Source: Jacaranda mimosifolia (taxonomy: Eukaryota; Streptophyta; Magnoliopsida; Lamiales; Bignoniaceae). Taken from it: 64,000 nt of DNA. How positions within the stretch are numbered: the stretch's first letter is position 1; the number at the start of each line of letters is the position of its first letter. The position numbers were made by a program, and so were the translations under genes. The DNA lies in NCBI GenBank assembly GCA_018894105.1, contig CM032122.1, positions 20,061,674 to 20,125,673 on the forward strand. Reading direction: 5' to 3'. Of this stretch, positions 15,301 to 28,390 are shown in pieces. The notes under the pieces are model-generated. The model was given only the letters and a program-made list of their open reading frames with translations, had not been told where the DNA came from and ran no database searches.

Positions 15301-18300
15301 TAAATTAGCATAATTTTTTAAAAGATTAATTGTAAAAGGTAAACTAAAAAAAGAAAAGATAAATAAATGAAGAAAATATAAATACCGAGAAAAATAAAAA
15401 AATAAAAATTCTTAAATATAGAAATTTTTTAAAAGCTTACTCTATATATTTCCGCTCCAATCACATTAGACGTGATTTTGCTGAGTATTTGTTCCTACTA
15501 TTTTAATTGGATTTCTTTCTTTTGTGGTCCATTCTGTTTCAATATATGAATCAAACTAGGAAACTTCAATAGGTCTGTAATCACTTGTTTTGTCTAAGGA
15601 CGAATGCGAAGTTGTGGATTTAGAGGATTCACTGTTTTGGAGTTTTCGCTTGTGGGTTTGTGGTATAGTTGGCAAAGGAAGAAATGATGAACTAGGATTG
15701 ACTACGGGGGAAAGCATTCCAATGTGGTCCTACTGGTTATTCATACTGCAATTATATTGATGCTTGAAAAAAAAAATTATTTTTTGAAAATGACCGAAAA
15801 GACCAAAAAATTTTCAAATAATTTATTTTTTCAATACTTCGAAGCAAATGCAGTAATACCAAATTAGAATACCAATACTTCGTTATTGTATTTGTTTGTT
15901 GCACAATTTCAGTGTCCTTGGATACTGATGATCAGCCACTTGTGATAAGGAACAAAGGTTTTCCATGCTCTATGAAAAGAGCAAAGATTAAATGGTGGAT
16001 GAATACAAATCAAGATAATTGTAGAATTCCCGTCATTCAAGAATAGTTGAAGTGACATTCAAGTTATTGTATTAAATTAGCATAATTTTTTAAAAGATTA
16101 ATTGTAAAAGGTAAAATAAAAAAAGAAAAGATAAACAAATGAAGAAAATATAAATACCGAGAAAAATAAAAAAATAAAAATTCTTAAATATAGAAATTTT
16201 TTAAAAGCTCAATCTAAATATTTCCGCTCCAGTCACATTAGACGTGATTTTGCTGAGCATTTTTTCCTAGTATTTTAATTGGATTTCTTTCTTTTGTGGT
16301 CCATTCTGTTTCAATATATGAATCAAACTAGGAAACTTCAACAGGTCTGTAATCAGTTATTTTGTCTAAGGATGAATGCGAAGTTGTGGATTTAGAGGAT
16401 TCACTGTTTTGGACTTTTCGCTTGTGGGTTTGTGGAATAGTTGGCAAGGGAAGAAAGGATGAACTAGGATTGACTAAGGGGGAAAGCATTTCAATATGGT
16501 CCTACTGGTTATTCATACTGCAATTATATTGATGCTTGAAAAAAAAAATTATTTTTTGAAAATGATCAAAAATACCAAAAAATTTTCAAATAATTTCTTT
16601 TTTCAATATTTTGAAGCAAATGCAGTAATACCAAATTAGAATACCAATACTTCGTTATTGTATTTGTTTGTTACACAATTTCAGTGTCCTTGGATACTGA
16701 TGATCAGCCACTTGTGACAAGGAACAAAGGTTTACCATGCTCTGTGAAAAGAGCAAAGATTAAATGGTGGATGAATACAAATCAAGATAATTGTAGAATT
16801 CTTGTCATTCAAGAATGGTTGAAGCAACATTCAAGTTATTGTACTAAATTAGCATAAATTTTTAAAAGATTAATTGTAAAACGTAAAATAAAAAAAGAAA
16901 AGATAAATAAATGAAGAAAATATAAATACCGAGAAAAATAAAAAAATGAAAATTCTTAAATATTGAAATTTTTTAAAAGCTCAATCTATATATTTCCGCT
17001 CCAGTCACATTAGACGTGATTTTGCTGAGCATTTTTTCCAACTATTTTATTTGGATTTCTTTCTTTTGTTGTCCATTCTGTTTCAATATATGAATCAAAC
17101 TAGGAAACTTCAATAGGTCTGTAATCAGTTATTTTGTCTAAGGATGAATGCGAAGTTGTGGATTTAGAGGATTTACTGTTTTGGACTTTTCGCTTGTGGG
17201 TTTGTGGAATAGTTGGCAAGGGAAGAAAGGATGAACTAGGATTGACTATGGGGGAAAGCATTTCAATATGGTCCTACTAGTTATTCATACTGCAATTATA
17301 TTGATGCTTGAAAAAAAAAATTATTTTTTGAAAATGATCAAAAAGACCAAAAAATTTTCAAATAATTTCTTTTTTCAATACTTTGAAGCAAATGCAGTAA
17401 TATCAAATTAGAATACCAATACTTCGTTGTTGTATTTGTTTGTTACACAATTTCAGTGTCCTTGGATACTGACGATCGAGCCGCCAGTGACAGGGAACAA
17501 AGGTTTACCATGCTCTGTGAAAAGAGCAAAGATTAAATGGTGGATGAATACAAATCAAGATAATTGTAGAATTCTGGTCATTCAAGAATGGTTGAAGCAA
17601 CATTCAAGTTATTGTATTAAATTAGCATAATTTTTTAAAAGATTAATTGTAAAAGGTAAACTAAAAAAAGAAAAGATAAATAAATGAAGAAAATATAAAT
17701 ACCGAGAAAAATAAAAAAATAAAAATTCTTAAATATAGAAATTTTTGAAAAGCTGACTCTATATATTTCTGCTCCAATCACATTAGACGTGCTTTTGCTG
17801 AGCATTTTTTCCTACTATTTTAATTGGAATTCTTTCTTTTGTGGTCCATTCTGTTTCAATATATGAATCAAACTAGAAAACTTCAACAGGTCTGTAATCA
17901 GTTATTTTGTCTAAGGATGAATGCGAAGTTGTGGATTTAGAGGATTCACTGTTTTGGACTTTTCGCTTGTGGGTTTGTGGAATAGTTGGCAAAGGAAGAA
18001 AGGATGAACTAGGATTGACTATGGGGGAAAGCATTTCAATATGGTCCTACTGGTTATTCATACTGCAATTATATTGATGCTTGAAAAAAAAAATTATTTT
18101 TTGAAAATGATCAAAAAGACCAAAAAATTTTCAAATAATTTCTTTTTTCAATACTTTGAAGCAAATGCAGTAATACCAAATTAGAATACCAATACTTCAT
18201 TATTGTATTTGTTTGTTACACAATTTCAGTGTCCTTGGATACTGACGATCGAGCCGCCTGTGACAAGGAACAAAGGTTTACCATGCTCTGCGAAAAGAGC

Positions 18301-19300
18301 AAAGATTAAATGGTGGATGAATACAAATCAAGATAATTGTAGAATTCCAGTCATTCAAGAATGGTTGAAGCAACATCCAAGTTATTGTATTAAATTAGCA
18401 TAATTTTTTAAAAGATTAATTGTAAAACGTAAAATAAAAAAAGAAAAGATAAATAAATGAAGAAAACATAAATACCGAGAAAAATAAAAAAATAAAAATT
18501 ATTAAATATAGAAATTTTTTAAAAGCTCAATCTAAATATTTCCGCTCCAATCACATTAGACGTGATTTTGCTGAGCATTTTTTCCTAGTATTTTAATTGG
18601 ATTTCTTTCTTTTGTGGTCCATTCTGTTTCAATATATGAATCAAACTAGGAAACTTCAACAGGTCTGTAATCAGTTATTTTGTCTAAGGATGAATGCGAA
18701 GTTGTGGATTTAGAGGATTCACTGTTTTGGACTTTTCGCTTGTGGGTTTGTGGAATAGTTGGCAAGGGAAGAAAGGATGAACTAGGATTGACTATGGGGG
18801 AAAGCATTTCAATATGGTCCTACTGGTTATTCATACTGCAATTATATTGATGCTTGAAAAAAAAAATTATTTTTTGAAAATGATCAAAAAGACCAAAAAA
18901 TTTTCAAATAATTTCTTTTTTCAATATTTTGAAGAAAATGCAGTAATACCAAATTAGAATACCAATACTTCGTTATTGTATTTGTTTGTTACACAATTTC
19001 AGTGTCCTTGGATACTGATGATCAGCCACTTGTGACAAGGAACAAAGGTTTACCATGCTCCGTGAAAAGAGCAAAGATTAAATGGTGGATGAATACAAAT
19101 CAAGATAATTGTAGAATTCCGGTCATTCAAGAATAGTTGAAGCGACATTCAAGTTATTGTATTAAATTAGCATAATTTTTTAAAAGATTAATTGTAAAAG
19201 GTAAAATAAAAAAAGAAAAGATAAATAAATGAAGAAAATATAAATACCGAGAAAAATAAAAAATAAAAAATTCTTAAATATAAAAATTTTTGAAAAGCTG
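12350..19300. repeat. 9-mer higher-order repeat, copy 2 (6951 bp)
   Basis: Monomers 17-25. By eye only a handful of substitutions separate it from copy 1: 6531-6532/13482-13483, 7481/14432, 7741/14692, 8487/15438 and 9624/16575. I saw no indels. This implies a very recent duplication or gene conversion of the whole 9-mer. Confidence 0.95.
13122..17755. repeat. Tandem 3-mer duplication inside higher-order copy 2
   Basis: The same 2317-bp duplication as in copy 1: 13122-15438 and 15439-17755. Its presence in both 6951-bp copies shows that the 3-mer doubled first and the 9-mer doubled later. Confidence 0.93.
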
Positions 19301-19657
19301 ACTCTATATATTTCCGCTCCAATCACATTAGATGTGATTTTGCTGAGCATTTTTTCCTAGTATTTTAATTGGATTTCTTTCTTTTGTGGTCCATTCTGTT
19401 TCAATATATGAATCAAACTAGAAAACTTCAATAGGTCTGTAATCACTTGTTTTTTCTAAGGATGAATGCGAAGTTGTGGATTTAGAGGATTCACTGTTTT
19501 GGACTTTTCGCTTGTGGATTTGTCGTATAGTTGGCAAAGGAAGAAAGGATGAACTAGGATTGACTATGGGGGAAAGCATTCCAATGTGGTCCTACTGGTT
19601 ATTCATACTGCAATTATATTGATGCTTGAAAAAAAAAATTATTTTTTGAAAATGACC
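19301..19657. repeat. Truncated terminal satellite monomer
   Basis: The 26th monomer stops about 357 bp into the unit. It matches the consensus through GAAAATGACC and then changes abruptly to retroelement coding sequence. It belongs to neither higher-order copy, since it has its own variants such as TTTTTTCTAAGG and GGATTTGTCG. Confidence 0.9.
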
Positions 19658-19689
19658 TAAGCTTGATATAGGTGCTCATGGATCACCCG

Positions 19690-21440
19690 AGTTGGTGGAG
19701 TCGAAGGTCCACATTCCACCTCCTATTTAGCAGGTCTCCACTTTTGATGATTCAATTCCACATGAGACACCTACTACATCTATTGAGCCACAATCCATTG
19801 TTGGAGACAGGCCAAGGAGATAGATTAAGCCATATCTTAGATATGCAGATACATATTTGGTTTCATATGCTTTGATTGTGGCTATGGAAATAGTTTCTGA
19901 TGAGCCAATTTTATTTTTAGATGTTACTTCTTGCAAGGAGTTAGCACAGTAGATTGGGGCTATGATAGAGGAAATTGAGTCTCTACACAAAAATAAGACA
20001 TGGGTTTTGGTAAAGCCTCTAAAAAATAAGAGGGTTGTTGGAAGCAAATGGGTGTTTAAGAAAAACTAAGGCACACATAGCGCTGATGATGTGAGATACA
20101 AGGCGAGGTCAGTTGCCAAGGTTACACACATAAGTATGATGTTGATTTTATAGGTTTTCTCTCTAGTTGTGAAACATAGTTCCATACATTTGTTATTGTC
20201 TGTGGTTGCCTAGTATGATCTTGAACTTGAGCAGTTGGATGTCAAGACCACTTTCTTACATGGTGAGCTTGAGGAAACCATATTCATGGATCAACTAGAG
20301 GGATTTGTTGTGGAAGGTAAGGAAGATCATGTTTGCTTGTTGAAAAGGTCCATTTATGGTTTGAAACAATCCCCGAGATAGTTGTACAAGCACTTTGATT
20401 CTTTTATGATCACTATTGGATTTACTAGGAGTGATTTTGATGCTTGTGTCTACTCTCGGAGATTGTCTAGTAATTCTTTCATCTATTTACTTCTTTATAT
20501 GGATGATATGCTTATTACTGCGAGGCATATTTGTGATATCAACAAGCTTAAGGTTCAATTGAGCAGTGAATTTGAGATGAAAGATTTAGGTGGTGTAAAG
20601 AAAATTTTGGGAATAGAAATACATCGTGATCGTTGTGCAAAAAAGTTGTTCCTATCTCAAAAACAGTATACTAAGAAAGTTCTTGAGAGATTTAGAATGA
20701 AGGATTCTAATTTTGTTAGCACTCCACTTGCACTACATTTTAAACTATCAGCTTCATTGTCACCTCAATCAAGCGAGGAGAAGGAACACATGTCTCGTGT
20801 TCTATATTGTAGTGCAGTTGGGAGCATGATGTATGCTATTGTCTACACTAGGCTTGATATTGCGCAAGCTGTTAGTGTGGTAAGTCGTTATATGGCTCAT
20901 CCTGGTAAGAAGCCTTGGCAAGCTGTCAAATGGATTTTTTGGTACCTGAAAGGCATGTTGAATTTGGGTTTGTTGTTTGACAGCTGTAGGACTTCATCCG
21001 GAGATGGAGTTGTTGGATATGTTAATTCTGATTTTGCTAGTGATTTGGATAAAAGACGTTCACTCACTAGATATATTTTCACTTTGCTTGGTGGTACCAT
21101 TAGTTGGAAGGCTATGCTTCAGCATACAGTTGCCTTATCAACTACAAAAGCAGAATATAAGCACTGTGGTTGAAAGGTTTAGTTCATAGTTTAGGACTTC
21201 AGGTGGAGGTTTCTTCAATATTCTGTGATAGTCAGAGTGCTATTCATTGTACACAGAATTAGATATTCCATGAGAGGACCAAGCATATTGATATACATTA
21301 CTATTTCGTTCGTGATCATATATCTAGTGGTGAAGTTTGTGTTACTAAGTAGGTAGTGAAGACAATCCAGTAGATATGATGATGAAGCCAATGCCTACAC
21401 ACAAGTTCAAGAATTGCTTGGATTTAGTGCGACTAATTCG
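19690..21440 (+). pseudogene. Copia pol fragment: reverse transcriptase and RNase H (element F)
   Basis: The RT begins around 19940 with WVLVKPLKNKRVVGSKWVFKK and continues through LEQLDVKTTFLHGELEE near 20220. Stops interrupt it at several points, for example after QSPR near 20380. An open stretch of 263 codons (20382-21173) carries the YMDD catalytic motif and KDLGGVKKILGIEIHRDR. It ends in RNase H with ALSTTKAEY, where the usual TEAEY has become TKAEY. Further RNase H sequence with a CDSQSAIH motif follows after a frame change up to about 21440. The enzyme would copy element RNA into DNA; this copy is inactive because of the stops and the missing 5' half. Confidence 0.9.
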
Positions 21441-21551
21441 TTTTGATTGATTACCCTTCAGGTATTATGGAGAGTTAGAGAGGATGTTTACTATTTTGTT
21501 TTTTGGGTTGAGGTGTATTTGTGATTGGAACCGTTGATCCAAGGTGGAAAT

Positions 21552-21962
21552 TGTTGTATTTGTGGCTCAAAAGTTTTTTGGACAGTGTGTTTTGAGCTTT
21601 AGCTCAAGGTTTTTTGAGCTCCAGTGCATAACCTTGCAGGATTGGCGAAGTTGGATAGAATGTTTTGCGCCCTGGCTCGAATTTGTATGAGCCCAAGCTC
21701 GATAGTTTTGTATTTTAGAAACTTCTTTATATTGGCTTTTTTGAGAAAGGTTTTGTGAGCAGCAAAAATACAGAAAATTTAGAGAGCACTTTTGTTCTTC
21801 TTCTTTAGCTTTGGGAGATCCTTTTGTAAGCCTTTTGGCATCCCTAACAATCTAGTGAAATTCCACTCTTCTCGCCCCTGACGTAACCTAATTGGGTGAA
21901 CCACGTAAACTTGTGTCTTGAAATTTTCTTTTATGTATCTATTTCCTGCTTTATTCGTAACA
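21552..21962 (+). repeat. 3' LTR of copia fragment F
   Basis: It starts TGTTGTATTTG directly after the purine tract AAGGTGGAAAT and ends TTCGTAACA, giving near-inverted TG..CA termini. Length is 411 bp. It contains GAGC-rich short repeats (TTTTGAGCTTTAGCTCAAGG and similar), which recall the GC-rich boxes in the LTRs of elements A and B. The partner LTR is absent, so both ends are inferred. Confidence 0.65.
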
Positions 21963-22084
21963 TTATGAATGAAATCAATTAAGTTCTTTCATTAAAACTC
22001 TTCTATCTCTCTTTATTTCCTTTTGTTTCTAGCAGAACTTTAATCATTGTAAATTGGGACATTTGTAGGATAGCAAAAATGATG

Positions 22085-23013
22085 TTCAGAATAATGAACG
22101 AGAGTAGGAGTTGGCTAGATATTATTACATAGCTATTTGGCCAAGACATTTAGAAAGTTGGGTAAGTTGGAGAAGGTGTTTGAGTTGCTTGGAAAGCACA
22201 GGCAAGGGAATTTTCAGAAGATAACAAGTTATAGCGTGTTGTTGGAGGCTTATGCACATTCGGGGAAGATGGAGGAGGCAATGAGGGTTTTCAAGTAGAT
22301 ACAAGTGTAGGGTGCATGCAGAAATGCATGGACTTATAATATTTTGCTAAATTTGTTTGAGGAGCATGGAAGGTATCATGAGGTGAGGGAGCTTTTTCTT
22401 GAGATGAAGATGAATACCATGGAGATGAATGCAGACGCGTATAATATATATACTTATCAAGGTGTTTGGCGAGGGAGACTACTTTAAGGAGGTGATGATA
22501 TCGTTTTATAATACGGTGGAGGAGAATGTGGAACCAAATATGGAGACTTATGAAGAGTTGATATATGCATGTGGGAAGGGAAAGGTGGCCGTCCACGATG
22601 CCAAGAGGCTTTGCTTTATATGAATGGGAAAGGATTGGTACCAAGTTCCACAGCATACAGTAAGGTGATTAAGGCATATGGTCAGGAATATTATATGAGG
22701 AGGCTCTTGTTGCCTTAATACAATGAATCAGGTGGGGAGTGGCCAAAAATTGAAACCTTTACTTGTTGGGTTCATACATTTGCAAGAGGGGAACTTTACA
22801 AGGAAAATGAGTCTATTTTGTGAAGGGAGAGTGAGTTAGGTATTCCAGAGAATAATATTTATGTAATGTTCAGATTGAATGATATAGTCATGGAACCCAA
22901 TTTGAAGAGGCCATAAGGCCTATGCTGACATGGTAAAGGTGAGATCCGATCCTGATGAGCATACCTTTGAGACAATTTTCAGTATATACTGCTTTGCATG
23001 CTAAGAGAGTGAG
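22085..23013 (+). pseudogene. PTAC2: PTAC2-like PPR protein pseudogene (partial)
   Basis: A run of pentatricopeptide repeats can be read across all three plus frames. In order: LGKLEKVFELLGKHR, SYSVLLEAYAHSGKMEEAMR, TYNILLNLFEEHGRYHEV, FGEGDYFKEV, VEENVEPNMETYEELIYACG and VRSDPDEHTFETIFS. I recognise these as the middle PPR repeats of PTAC2, a plastid PPR protein of the transcriptionally active chromosome that is needed for plastid-encoded RNA polymerase activity. At least eight stops and several frameshifts break it, for example FK*IQV*G near 22297-22309. No intron interrupts the surviving part. N-terminal repeats and the C-terminal domain are missing. The pTAC2 identity rests on remembered family sequence. 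Confidence 0.8.
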
Positions 23014-24164
23014 GTTCATTTTTGGAAAATCACCAAGCATTTACCTTTCAATTCAATTTAAGTTTCAACTACTCCTCACTACCAACAGATTACATTCCAA
23101 CTAATTACTAATACACATACTATTCAAATTCAACTCAGGAATTAATGGACATCAATTTCATTTTCCAACTGATTATACATCACATAGCAGGTCCTAATGA
23201 CCATATCGCACAATAATATATAAAATTTAAATCCAAACGCATCGTTTGCACCTAATCTCATCAAACTTTAGTAATTATTTCATAAATTATTCTACATAAA
23301 ACAGCATATGGCTTGGAAAGACAAAGGAGTATGTAATTCCTCACTGTGATCTCAATTCTAATGTCCCTTGATTGATCCTTATACATGCATGGAGTCTCAT
23401 TGTCAGCGCCTCCTGGACGGACCAGCATTGACTTTATTCGAAAGCCTCACTAGACATGCATAACATCGTCAAATTTAGCCAGAACCATCAATGCTCGCAA
23501 TCCCTCACAAACATGCTTACATTCGCATCACAACTAGCTAGTCATGACAAACTCACATGCACAACGTCAAATATTTTCTTACTACAATTCAGCCACATTA
23601 ATTTTGTTACTAGAACATCATTAATTCCAATCCAAACTCGACATTCTCCAAGCTTCTATGACACCACTATATATCGCCAATATATCTCAAATTGCCCATT
23701 ATATAAGCCACCACTGAGGTTCAGAGCAAATTAAACGACAATACCTCAATTTTGCCCCCCTTCCACACATCACGCTGCTATACATCCATGACATTATTCC
23801 TTACCTCTTATAAATATGACATAATTTCTAATATTCGCTCATAATTCAGAAACTAAATCATGCCCTACAAATCTTCTCTCATAAACATGCCCTTCAACCT
23901 ATTGTCAACAACATTGCATCCATTCTTAATAGAACCAAAAGAATATTAGATTATTGAGTTATTGAAAATGATGGAGGGATGTCTACTCCCATATGCCTTA
24001 TTCAAAGAAAATAATAAAGAATTGCAATTTTATATGACAGGTTTATTTGTTCTTACATAAACCATAAAATTTTGGGGTTTAAAAAACTTATAAACTAATT
24101 GCATTTGATTAGGGCTATATCTGCTTTTACATAAAATATAGGTGTTTGAACTCCTCTCATACTC
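23014..24164. other. Unassigned non-coding sequence
   Basis: AT-rich DNA with no coding stretch that resembles a known family. A 92-codon frame at 23456-23734 has no recognisable domain and its composition suggests chance. No LTR, terminal repeat or RNA gene was recognised. Confidence 0.5.
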
Positions 24165-24167
24165 TTA

Positions 24168-24371
24168 GGGCATGTTCTTCTAAGTTTTGGGGAAACTTTT
24201 TCCAATTCCCATAAAATTTTCAAAATGAAAGCACATTCCCCAATCTTTTTTCTAAAACACTAGAATTTTTTTATCCAAAAAACCCCCACCAAAAAAAACC
24301 CTACACTCTAAAAAGAACGCCTACCCCTTTATTTTCTTACTCCATCTTTGACATCACTCATTTATTTATCA

Positions 24372-24425
<54 letters not shown>

Positions 24426-25353
24426 AGAAAATATTAAAATTTTACTACTTAAAAAATTCTAAAACATATGTTTACAAAATTAATTAAAATAATCATTGAG
24501 AAAATTAATTAAATTTAATAAATCATTTATTTACTAAATAACATATTAAAGTAAATAAATAATTTATTAAATTAATTAAGTTAATTTATTTAATTATTTA
24601 AATAAATTATTATGTATATATTAATTACGTTTCATACTGCACGTATAATTAAATATTACGTTATTTGTTTAATAAATAATTTAAAATGATTTAGTTTCAT
24701 TTAATATAAATTTTTTTTTTAATTTGATGAATCGTTATTAAGTTTTATATATTTTTTATTTTATTTAAATAAATAAATAAGTTTTATTTATACATAAATT
24801 GTAAATAATAAATAGTTAAATAATTATATTTAAGAATAAATAATAATTAGTTTATAATTAATGTACAATAATTAAATTTTTTTATATAAGCTGATATCAA
24901 CAATTATGATATAATTATGTATTAGCTGATTTTTTATAATTAAGATATAGTTATAATTTTATAAATAATTAATATTTATTAATAAATTCATAAAACTATA
25001 AATTTTAAAATAAAGCATCAATTGAATTAATTACACATCATTTTATTACAATAATATATCAATTATTACATATACACACACATTATCCAACTATAAATAT
25101 ACATACATATATATAGTATATTACATAAAAAAATCACTTTTACCCTACAAACTCAACAAAGAAACAACTGATTTGACATCAACAGTAAAGTTTGTCTCAC
25201 CCCAAAGTATAAAAAAACAAACAATTCATTTTTAAATTGTTTTCCGTATTTTACCCCAAAAAAAACGCTTGAAACATTCTCTAAATTTTCTCCCAAAAAT
25301 TCATTCCCCCAAAATTTTTCTAGAAAATAGCCAAAACAAAAGAGAACAGGCCT
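24168..25353. mobile_element. Tourist-like (PIF/Harbinger) non-autonomous element
   Basis: The left end is TTA followed by GGGCATGTTCTTCT. The right end is AGAGAACAGGCCT followed by TTA, so the termini form imperfect inverted repeats of the GGGCCTGTTC type, typical of Tourist-like elements with TTA target duplications. Related A/T-rich and CCCC-containing subterminal segments face each other near 24185-24300 and 25195-25330. The 1.2-kb interior is extremely AT-rich and non-coding and holds an (AC)n tract. No transposase is present, so movement would need an enzyme supplied elsewhere. Confidence 0.5.
24376..24420. repeat. (AC)n microsatellite
   Basis: A perfect CA dinucleotide run of about 22 units, inside the Tourist-like element. 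Confidence 0.97.
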
Positions 25354-25356
25354 TTA

Positions 25357-25871
25357 ATACGTGGCAGTATGTCCTTGATAGTTGTGGTCCGATAGGTAAG
25401 AGCCCATTGTAAATTAACCCACTGAAATAATCTTTTCATTCAACTGTGTGCATGCATTCGAGCTTGAGTTTGTGAATTTTTCGCCTCAGTCATGTCTCGT
25501 TGAGCCCTATGTCACGAGATGGACGATAATAGGTTTTTCGATACTTTACCTCCTTTTTTCCGTCAAGCGTAAAAAAGATGTGGGCCAGATTGCTTGGCTT
25601 CTCATATTTGGAAAATGGATGCTGTGAAAAAAAATGAGCAAACAAGTGGTTTTAGAGAATAGAGAATGTTTTTAGAGAATATGTTTAGATGGTTTTGCAT
25701 GCGAAAGTAATGATTAAACATATAAAATTTGAATATGATATATACATTTATATTTACAAGTTAATGAATTATGAATATATTGTGTGTATATATTACTTAC
25801 ATGAGTACATATTTATATATGTATATACACATATACTTGAAAGTAGGAGTAGGCTAAGGATCCATAATAAA
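25357..25871. other. Unassigned AT-rich spacer
   Basis: No coding or repeat family recognised. It contains a stretch rich in TATATA/TACATA around 25735-25835 and ends at the LTR of element A. Confidence 0.5.
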
Positions 25872-26569
25872 TGTTGAAACTCAGGAGGATCTATTGTAAA
25901 ACTATGAAATAACAATAAAGTAATTTGATAAAATATGACAATAATATTTAATATGGTTTGACGATGTGCCTAAAAGAAAAAGAATTTATTGATCTCAAAT
26001 CAAGTAACAAGTACAAACTTGAATCCCACAAATCTCACAAGAACACCTAACACCATCGTTCTAAATTTCATCTCGAGAAACTAACTCAAAAGCAGTCTAA
26101 AAACCCCCGTGTTATGTTTATCTCAAATTGTCCTAGAAGAAAACACATATTTATACCAGTGAAAATGAAACCCAAGGCCCGTGGGCTTGTGCTGCGCGCC
26201 GGGGCGAGCACAAATCTATAATGTGTCGAGAGAGCCCAAAAAATACGTGCACGTCCTAGAGTGGAACACTCGCGCTAGGGCGCAGTGTTCCAGTGTTACT
26301 CATGCTTGGGAGCGGAAACCTTGCGCATGGGCGCGAGTCGCGACCTGTTGTTGCCCAGATTTCCCATGTCGTGAGCCCAAGCACGGTAACCTTGTGCCCT
26401 GGCGCGCGATTCCAGTGGCCAGTGCGCCTGGGTGCATGTCGCATCCAGTAGTGCCCGTCCCGTGCCCCAGCGCGTGCTGGGGTGTTCTCCGTGTGCCCAT
26501 TTTGATTGTTCCATGCCGTTTCTTCTGTTCTTTGTTAATTTCACCCCAAATTTCAAGGTAAAATCAACA
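25872..26569 (-). repeat. 3' LTR of copia element A (698 bp)
   Basis: The plus strand starts TGTTGAAACTC and ends AAAATCAACA, so the ends are inverted TGTTGA/TCAACA. On the minus strand it follows the purine tract AATGTGGAGAA. A TATAAATA box lies on the minus strand at 26148-26155. A GC-rich island occupies 26190-26500. It is clearly related to the LTRs of element B (50770-51379 and 55409-56047). Confidence 0.85.
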
Positions 26570-26633
26570 ATTCTCCACATTGACTTGAAATTCACCATCG
26601 TTCCTCTTTGTCCCTACCTCTAAAAAGGGCCTG

Positions 26634-28390
26634 TTATGTGACTCTGCAAACATTAACCAAATCCAAGCAATGCTCGAATTTGATTTTTGGAACAACCTTA
26701 GTCAACATGTCTGCCGGGTTATCCTTAGTCCCAACCTTGTCAACTTGAATGACACCTTGAGACACCATATCCCAGACAAAGTGATACCTTATGTCAATGC
26801 GCTTTGTTCTCTTATGAAAAGCTTGATTCTTTGACAAATGGATGGCACTCTTACTATCACAAAATATTGAAGTAATATCAGAATCTATACCCATATCCTC
26901 AATCAGCCCCTTTAGCTAAATGCCTTCTTTCACGCCTTTAGCCAAAGCCATGTACTCAGCTTTTGTTATGGACAATGCAACTGATGATTACAAAGTCTCC
27001 TTCCAGCTTATCATACAACTCGAAACACAAAACACATACCCAGTCATGGACCTTCTGCTGTCCAAATCTCCTGTATAATCTGCATCCACAAAGCCAATAA
27101 TTCTAGCAGTAGAATTCAATTGACTATACCTCAAATATCTGTCTGCAGAGCCTCTTAGATACCTCATGATCCATTTCACATCCTGTTAATGAGTCTTTCC
27201 TGGCTTGTGCATGTACCTGCTCACAACACTGACTGCATGTGAAATGTTTGGCCTAGTGCAAAACATGGCGCACATCAAGCTACCCACTATACTAGCATAT
27301 GACGGGGATAGATCTGATGAAGGCCTGAAATGAGCAGCAAGTGGCGTACCAACTGGCTTACAATTATCCATCTCAAATCGCTCAAGTACTTTCTCAATGT
27401 GATGTTGTTGAGACAAGTACAACATTCCTGTATGTCTATCTCGGATGATCTCCATGCTCAATATCTTCTCTACACTGCCCAAATCCTTCGTCTCAAATTC
27501 TTCACTTAATTAAGCTTTTAATTGGTTGATCTCAGATATATTTCTAGAGGTAATCAACATATCATCAATGTACAACAACAAATATACAAGAAGGTTATCA
27601 CTATAAATTTTATAATATACGCAACAATCAAATTTGCTTTTAGTATATCCTATCTTGGCAATTAAAGCATCAAACCTTTTATACCACTGCATAGAAGACT
27701 ATTTCAAGCCATATAATGACCTCTTCAAAAGATATTCTTGATTTTGTTTCCCAAAAAACAACGAATCCCTTTGGTTGGCTCATGCAGATTTGTTCCTCCA
27801 ACTCACCATGCAGAAACGCTGTTTTCACATCCATCTGCTCAAGCTCCATATCAAATAGAGCAACCATGGCAAGTAAAACATGAATGGAAGTATGTTTTAC
27901 AATTGGGGAGAACATTTCATGAAAGTCAACTCCCTCTCTCTAAGTAAAACCTTTAGCAACCAATCGCGCCTTGTATCTATCATCCTCAACCCTGGGAATC
28001 CCTTCCTTTTTCTTGTAGATCCATTTGCAACCTATAATCTTCTGCCCTTTTGTAGAGACTCCATCTCTTCACTCCTATTTATTAGAACCTGGCCTAGAAA
28101 TTGCCTCTTTGTATGAGATTAGATCATCTCCTACAAACTCCTCAACTGAACTCAAAGTATAAGCAACGAGATCTGAGTAAGCAAACTACTGTGGTGGTTT
28201 GATCTACCTCCTTTCCCTATCATGAGCTAAGCAATAATTTTGTAGTGGTTCATTTTCCTGATGTTGATTAGGTGATAATGCCCTATCACCAGCTTCATCT
28301 ACTACCTTCTGTTTCCCTTTTGAAACTTGTGGAGTGTCAAGTTCAAACTCCACATTCTCCTTAACGCCCTGTTGATTGCTTTTGGACTAC
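26634..28390 (-). pseudogene. Copia element A: reverse transcriptase and RNase H
   Basis: RNase H occupies about 26634-27180 (GFVDADYTGDLDSRRS, then CDSKSAIHLSKNQ and TKRIDIRYHFVWD). RT occupies about 27186-27960: LLLYIDDMLITSRN holds the YIDD catalytic motif, MELEQMDVKTAFLHGELEEQ precedes it, and SMEIIRDRHTGMLYLSQQ follows. Stops and frame changes split the reading into at least five pieces, with breaks near 26920-26985, 27185, 27490 and 27700. The C-terminal linker is poorly conserved. It is non-functional as it stands. Confidence 0.9.

Larger units (their letters stand above)
1..19657. repeat. Tandem satellite array, ~772-bp monomer, 25.5 copies
   Basis: Head-to-tail copies of one AT-rich unit fill this stretch without interruption. 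Using the motif CTCTATATATTTCCGCTCC as phase mark, monomers start at 1, 773, 1546, 2318, 3090, 3862, 4636, 5399, 6171, 6943, 7715, 8488, 9260, 10032, 10805, 11578, 12350, 13122, 13894, 14666, 15439, 16211, 16983, 17756, 18529 and 19301. Lengths are 772-774 bp, except monomer 7 (763 bp), which lacks one of two adjacent GACCAAAAA copies. Position 1 lies inside the array, so it extends beyond the window. Conserved short reading frames exist in many units, but I see no sign of selection for protein. Long monomers of this kind are known at plant centromeres, subtelomeres and heterochromatic knobs; the chromosomal site here is unknown. Confidence 0.98.
19658..21962 (+). mobile_element. Ty1/copia retrotransposon fragment F (Tork/Tnt1-like), 3' half
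   Basis: This retains the C-terminal part of integrase onward: linker, reverse transcriptase, RNase H, a PPT-like AAGGTGGAAAT and a 3' LTR. Gag, protease and the integrase core are missing because the element starts abruptly at the satellite junction. No 5' LTR is seen, so a target duplication cannot be tested. The lineage call rests on the RT/RNase H motifs (IYGLKQSPR, YMDD, KDLGGVKKILGIEI). Confidence 0.9.
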